A DNA stretch of 10,110 nucleotides from an uncultured Mycoplasma sp. Its GTDB lineage: Bacteria > Bacillota_I > Bacilli_A > Mycoplasmatales > Metamycoplasmataceae. The notes under the pieces are model-generated. The model was not told the DNA's origin. It worked only from the letters and a program-made list of their open reading frames with translations, and did no database searches. Made by a program: the position numbers and the translations under genes. Shown piece by piece: positions 9,602 through 10,110 of this stretch (its first letter is position 1; each line of letters starts with the position of its first letter). The stretch covers positions 1 to 10,110 of the forward strand of contig CASDWL010000043.1 in the NCBI GenBank assembly GCA_949284615.1, given 5' to 3'.

Positions 9602-9784
9602 TTATTTATTTTCCTTTTTTATTTGAATTAAAATGTTTTTTTCTTTTCTATTATTGCTACCCATTTTGTATAAATGTATTTGGTTAGAATTATCTATTTC
9701 ATAAATTAATTCTCCAATACTAATTTCATTACAGTGATCAAAAGTAATCACATCACTGTTACTTTTATTATTAATATTATTCAT
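9602..9784 (-). CDS. Small hypothetical protein (60 residues) upstream of ruvA
   Basis: I do not recognise this protein. It begins with an Asn/Ser-rich stretch (residues 1-9), then VITFDHCNEISIGELIYEI, which looks like alternating beta strands, and ends in a Lys/Asn/Ile-rich part. No signal peptide, membrane segment or metal-binding pattern is visible; there is one Cys and no Trp. It is likely a real gene for three reasons: it fills the space between a good promoter and ruvA, its TAA is one base from the ruvA ATG, and an in-frame TAA just upstream fixes the start. Possible ribosome binding site GAAAGG at 9801-9796, 11 nt before the ATG and partly inside a hairpin. Co-transcription with ruvAB suggests, but does not show, a role near recombination. 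Confidence 0.7.
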   Translation of the reverse strand: MNNINNKSNSDVITFDHCNEISIGELIYEIDNSNQIHLYKMGSNNRKEKNILIQIKKENK

Positions 9785-9796
9785 AGTTAATTAAAC

Positions 9797-9816
9797 CTTT
9801 CAATATTGTTTGAAAG
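9797..9816 (-). promoter_or_regulatory. Hairpin covering the likely ribosome binding site of the 60-residue gene
   Basis: CTTTCAA and TTGAAAG form a perfect 7-bp stem with a 6-nt loop. On the transcribed strand the 3' arm contains most of the GAAAGG box, so folding would hide the ribosome binding site. It could tune translation of the ruv operon. The stem is short. Confidence 0.4.
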
Positions 9817-9844
9817 TTATATTTAACTCTAATGTCAATTTAAA

Positions 9845-9853
9845 ATTATATCA
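9845..9853 (-). promoter_or_regulatory. Extended -10 promoter of the ruv operon
   Basis: The minus strand reads TGATATAAT: a perfect TATAAT (9850-9845) with the upstream TG of an extended -10 element. A TTGCTT lies 20 nt upstream, too far for a good -35, which fits an extended -10 promoter. Transcription would start near 9838, about 54 nt before the 60-residue gene. Confidence 0.6.
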
Positions 9854-9915
9854 TAAATTAAAAATTTATAAAGCAAATTTAAATTATAAAGTTACCAAAA
9901 TGAATACCGATAAAT

Positions 9916-9939
9916 AAAAAACCAGAGATTTCTCCCTGG
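9916..9939 (-). terminator. Factor-independent terminator, repeat copy 1
   Basis: On the minus strand, CCAGGGA-GAAA-TCTCTGG forms a 7-bp stem (one G-U pair) closed by a GAAA tetraloop, followed at once by six T (9921-9916). On the plus strand the same stem has an A-C mismatch and no T run, so the direction is clear. It would shield the ruv operon from transcription arriving from the right. Confidence 0.85.
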
Positions 9940-9976
9940 CCGTCCTTGTAAAATATAAAAAAACGAAAAAAAGGAC
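9916..9976 (-). ncRNA. Candidate short structured RNA, complete copy
   Basis: Read on the minus strand, a start at G9976 is 7 nt after the TATAAT box. The RNA would begin GTCCTT (9976-9971), run through a U-rich loop of 23 nt, pair back with AAGGAC (9947-9942), skip two bases, and end in the terminator hairpin and six U: about 61 nt in two hairpins. No start codon with a ribosome binding site lies inside. I do not recognise the family. The alternative is a duplicated 3' end of a gene lying beyond the window. Confidence 0.5.
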
Positions 9977-9982
9977 AATTAA

Positions 9983-10011
9983 ATTATACGAAACTTCAAT
10001 TTATATTTGAA
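9983..10011 (-). promoter_or_regulatory. Possible promoter inside repeat copy 1
   Basis: On the minus strand, TTCAAA (10011-10006, four of six matches to the -35 consensus), a 17-nt spacer and a perfect TATAAT (9988-9983). It sits downstream of the copy 2 terminator and upstream of the copy 1 structured RNA, so each unit may be an independent transcription unit. Confidence 0.5.
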
Positions 10012-10025
10012 AAAGAATTAGAAAA

Positions 10026-10110
10026 TATAAAGTTACCAAAATGAATACCGATAAATAAAAAACCAGAGATTTCTCCCTGGTCGTCCTTGTAAAATATAAA
10101 AAACGAAAAA
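10026..10110. repeat. Tandem repeat unit, copy 2 (cut by window end)
   Basis: These 85 bases match the start of copy 1 nearly perfectly, including the terminator hairpin. The substitution at 10081 lies between the two predicted stems, not in the terminator stem. More copies may follow beyond the window. Confidence 0.9.
10057..10080 (-). terminator. Factor-independent terminator, repeat copy 2
   Basis: Identical hairpin and T tract to copy 1, 141 bases further on. Something transcribed leftward from beyond the window should end here. Confidence 0.85.

Larger units (their letters stand above)
9885..10025. repeat. Tandem repeat unit, copy 1 (141 bp)
   Basis: The unit begins TATAAAGTTACC and recurs at an offset of 141 bases. 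The part comparable with copy 2 (9885-9970) differs by one substitution (9940, C to T) and one base in an A run. It contains, on the minus strand, a promoter-like sequence, a complementary arm pair and a terminator. The rest of the unit (9971-10025) cannot be compared because copy 2 is cut by the window. Confidence 0.9.

Noticed and set aside
9900..9917. Tiny plus-strand frame MNTDK in each repeat
   Set aside because: Five codons with no ribosome binding site; conservation is explained by the duplication of the whole unit.
9885..10110. CRISPR array
   Set aside because: The repeat unit is about 141 bp and the copies are nearly identical over 85 bases, with no short repeats separated by unique spacers.

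Overview
The window comes from a Mollicutes bacterium (Mycoplasma, Ureaplasma or a relative) that reads TGA as tryptophan (genetic code 4). The DNA is very AT-rich. In-frame TGA codons fall at conserved or harmless positions in serS, tsf, rpsB, ecfA1, ecfA2, ecfT, ligA and ruvA, and most of these reading frames are whole only if TGA is read as Trp. Both TGA and TGG are used. I cannot name the species from the sequence alone.

Layout. Positions 25-3065 (minus strand) hold a tight operon, rpsB-tsf-serS: ribosomal protein S2, elongation factor Ts and seryl-tRNA synthetase. A roughly 200-nt leader with possible RNA structure precedes it. Positions 3066-3440 are a divergent intergenic region with a promoter for each side. 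Positions 3441-8068 (plus strand) hold ecfA1-ecfA2-ecfT, the energizing module of an ECF vitamin/micronutrient transporter, followed 13 nt later by ligA (NAD-dependent DNA ligase). Positions 8065-9784 (minus strand) hold an unrecognised 60-residue protein gene, ruvA and ruvB. ligA and the ruv operon converge tail to tail. Positions 9785-10110 hold the ruv operon promoter and two tandem copies, the second cut by the window end, of a repeat of about 141 bp.

How the genes work together. rpsB-tsf-serS is a translation unit. The Ecf proteins form the two-ATPase plus transmembrane coupling core that is shared by separate substrate-binding S components; none is encoded here. LigA seals nicks in replication and repair, and RuvAB drives Holliday-junction branch migration.

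Two points stand out. First, ruvB carries an apparent one-base frameshift at a run of seven A. It cuts off a conserved C-terminal tail that is still present, intact, in the -1 frame and that ends exactly against ligA. Second, each tandem repeat at the right edge carries a strong factor-independent terminator with a GAAA tetraloop on the minus strand. In the complete copy this is preceded by a promoter-like sequence and a complementary arm, so the array looks like tandem genes for a short structured RNA of about 60 nt that I do not recognise.
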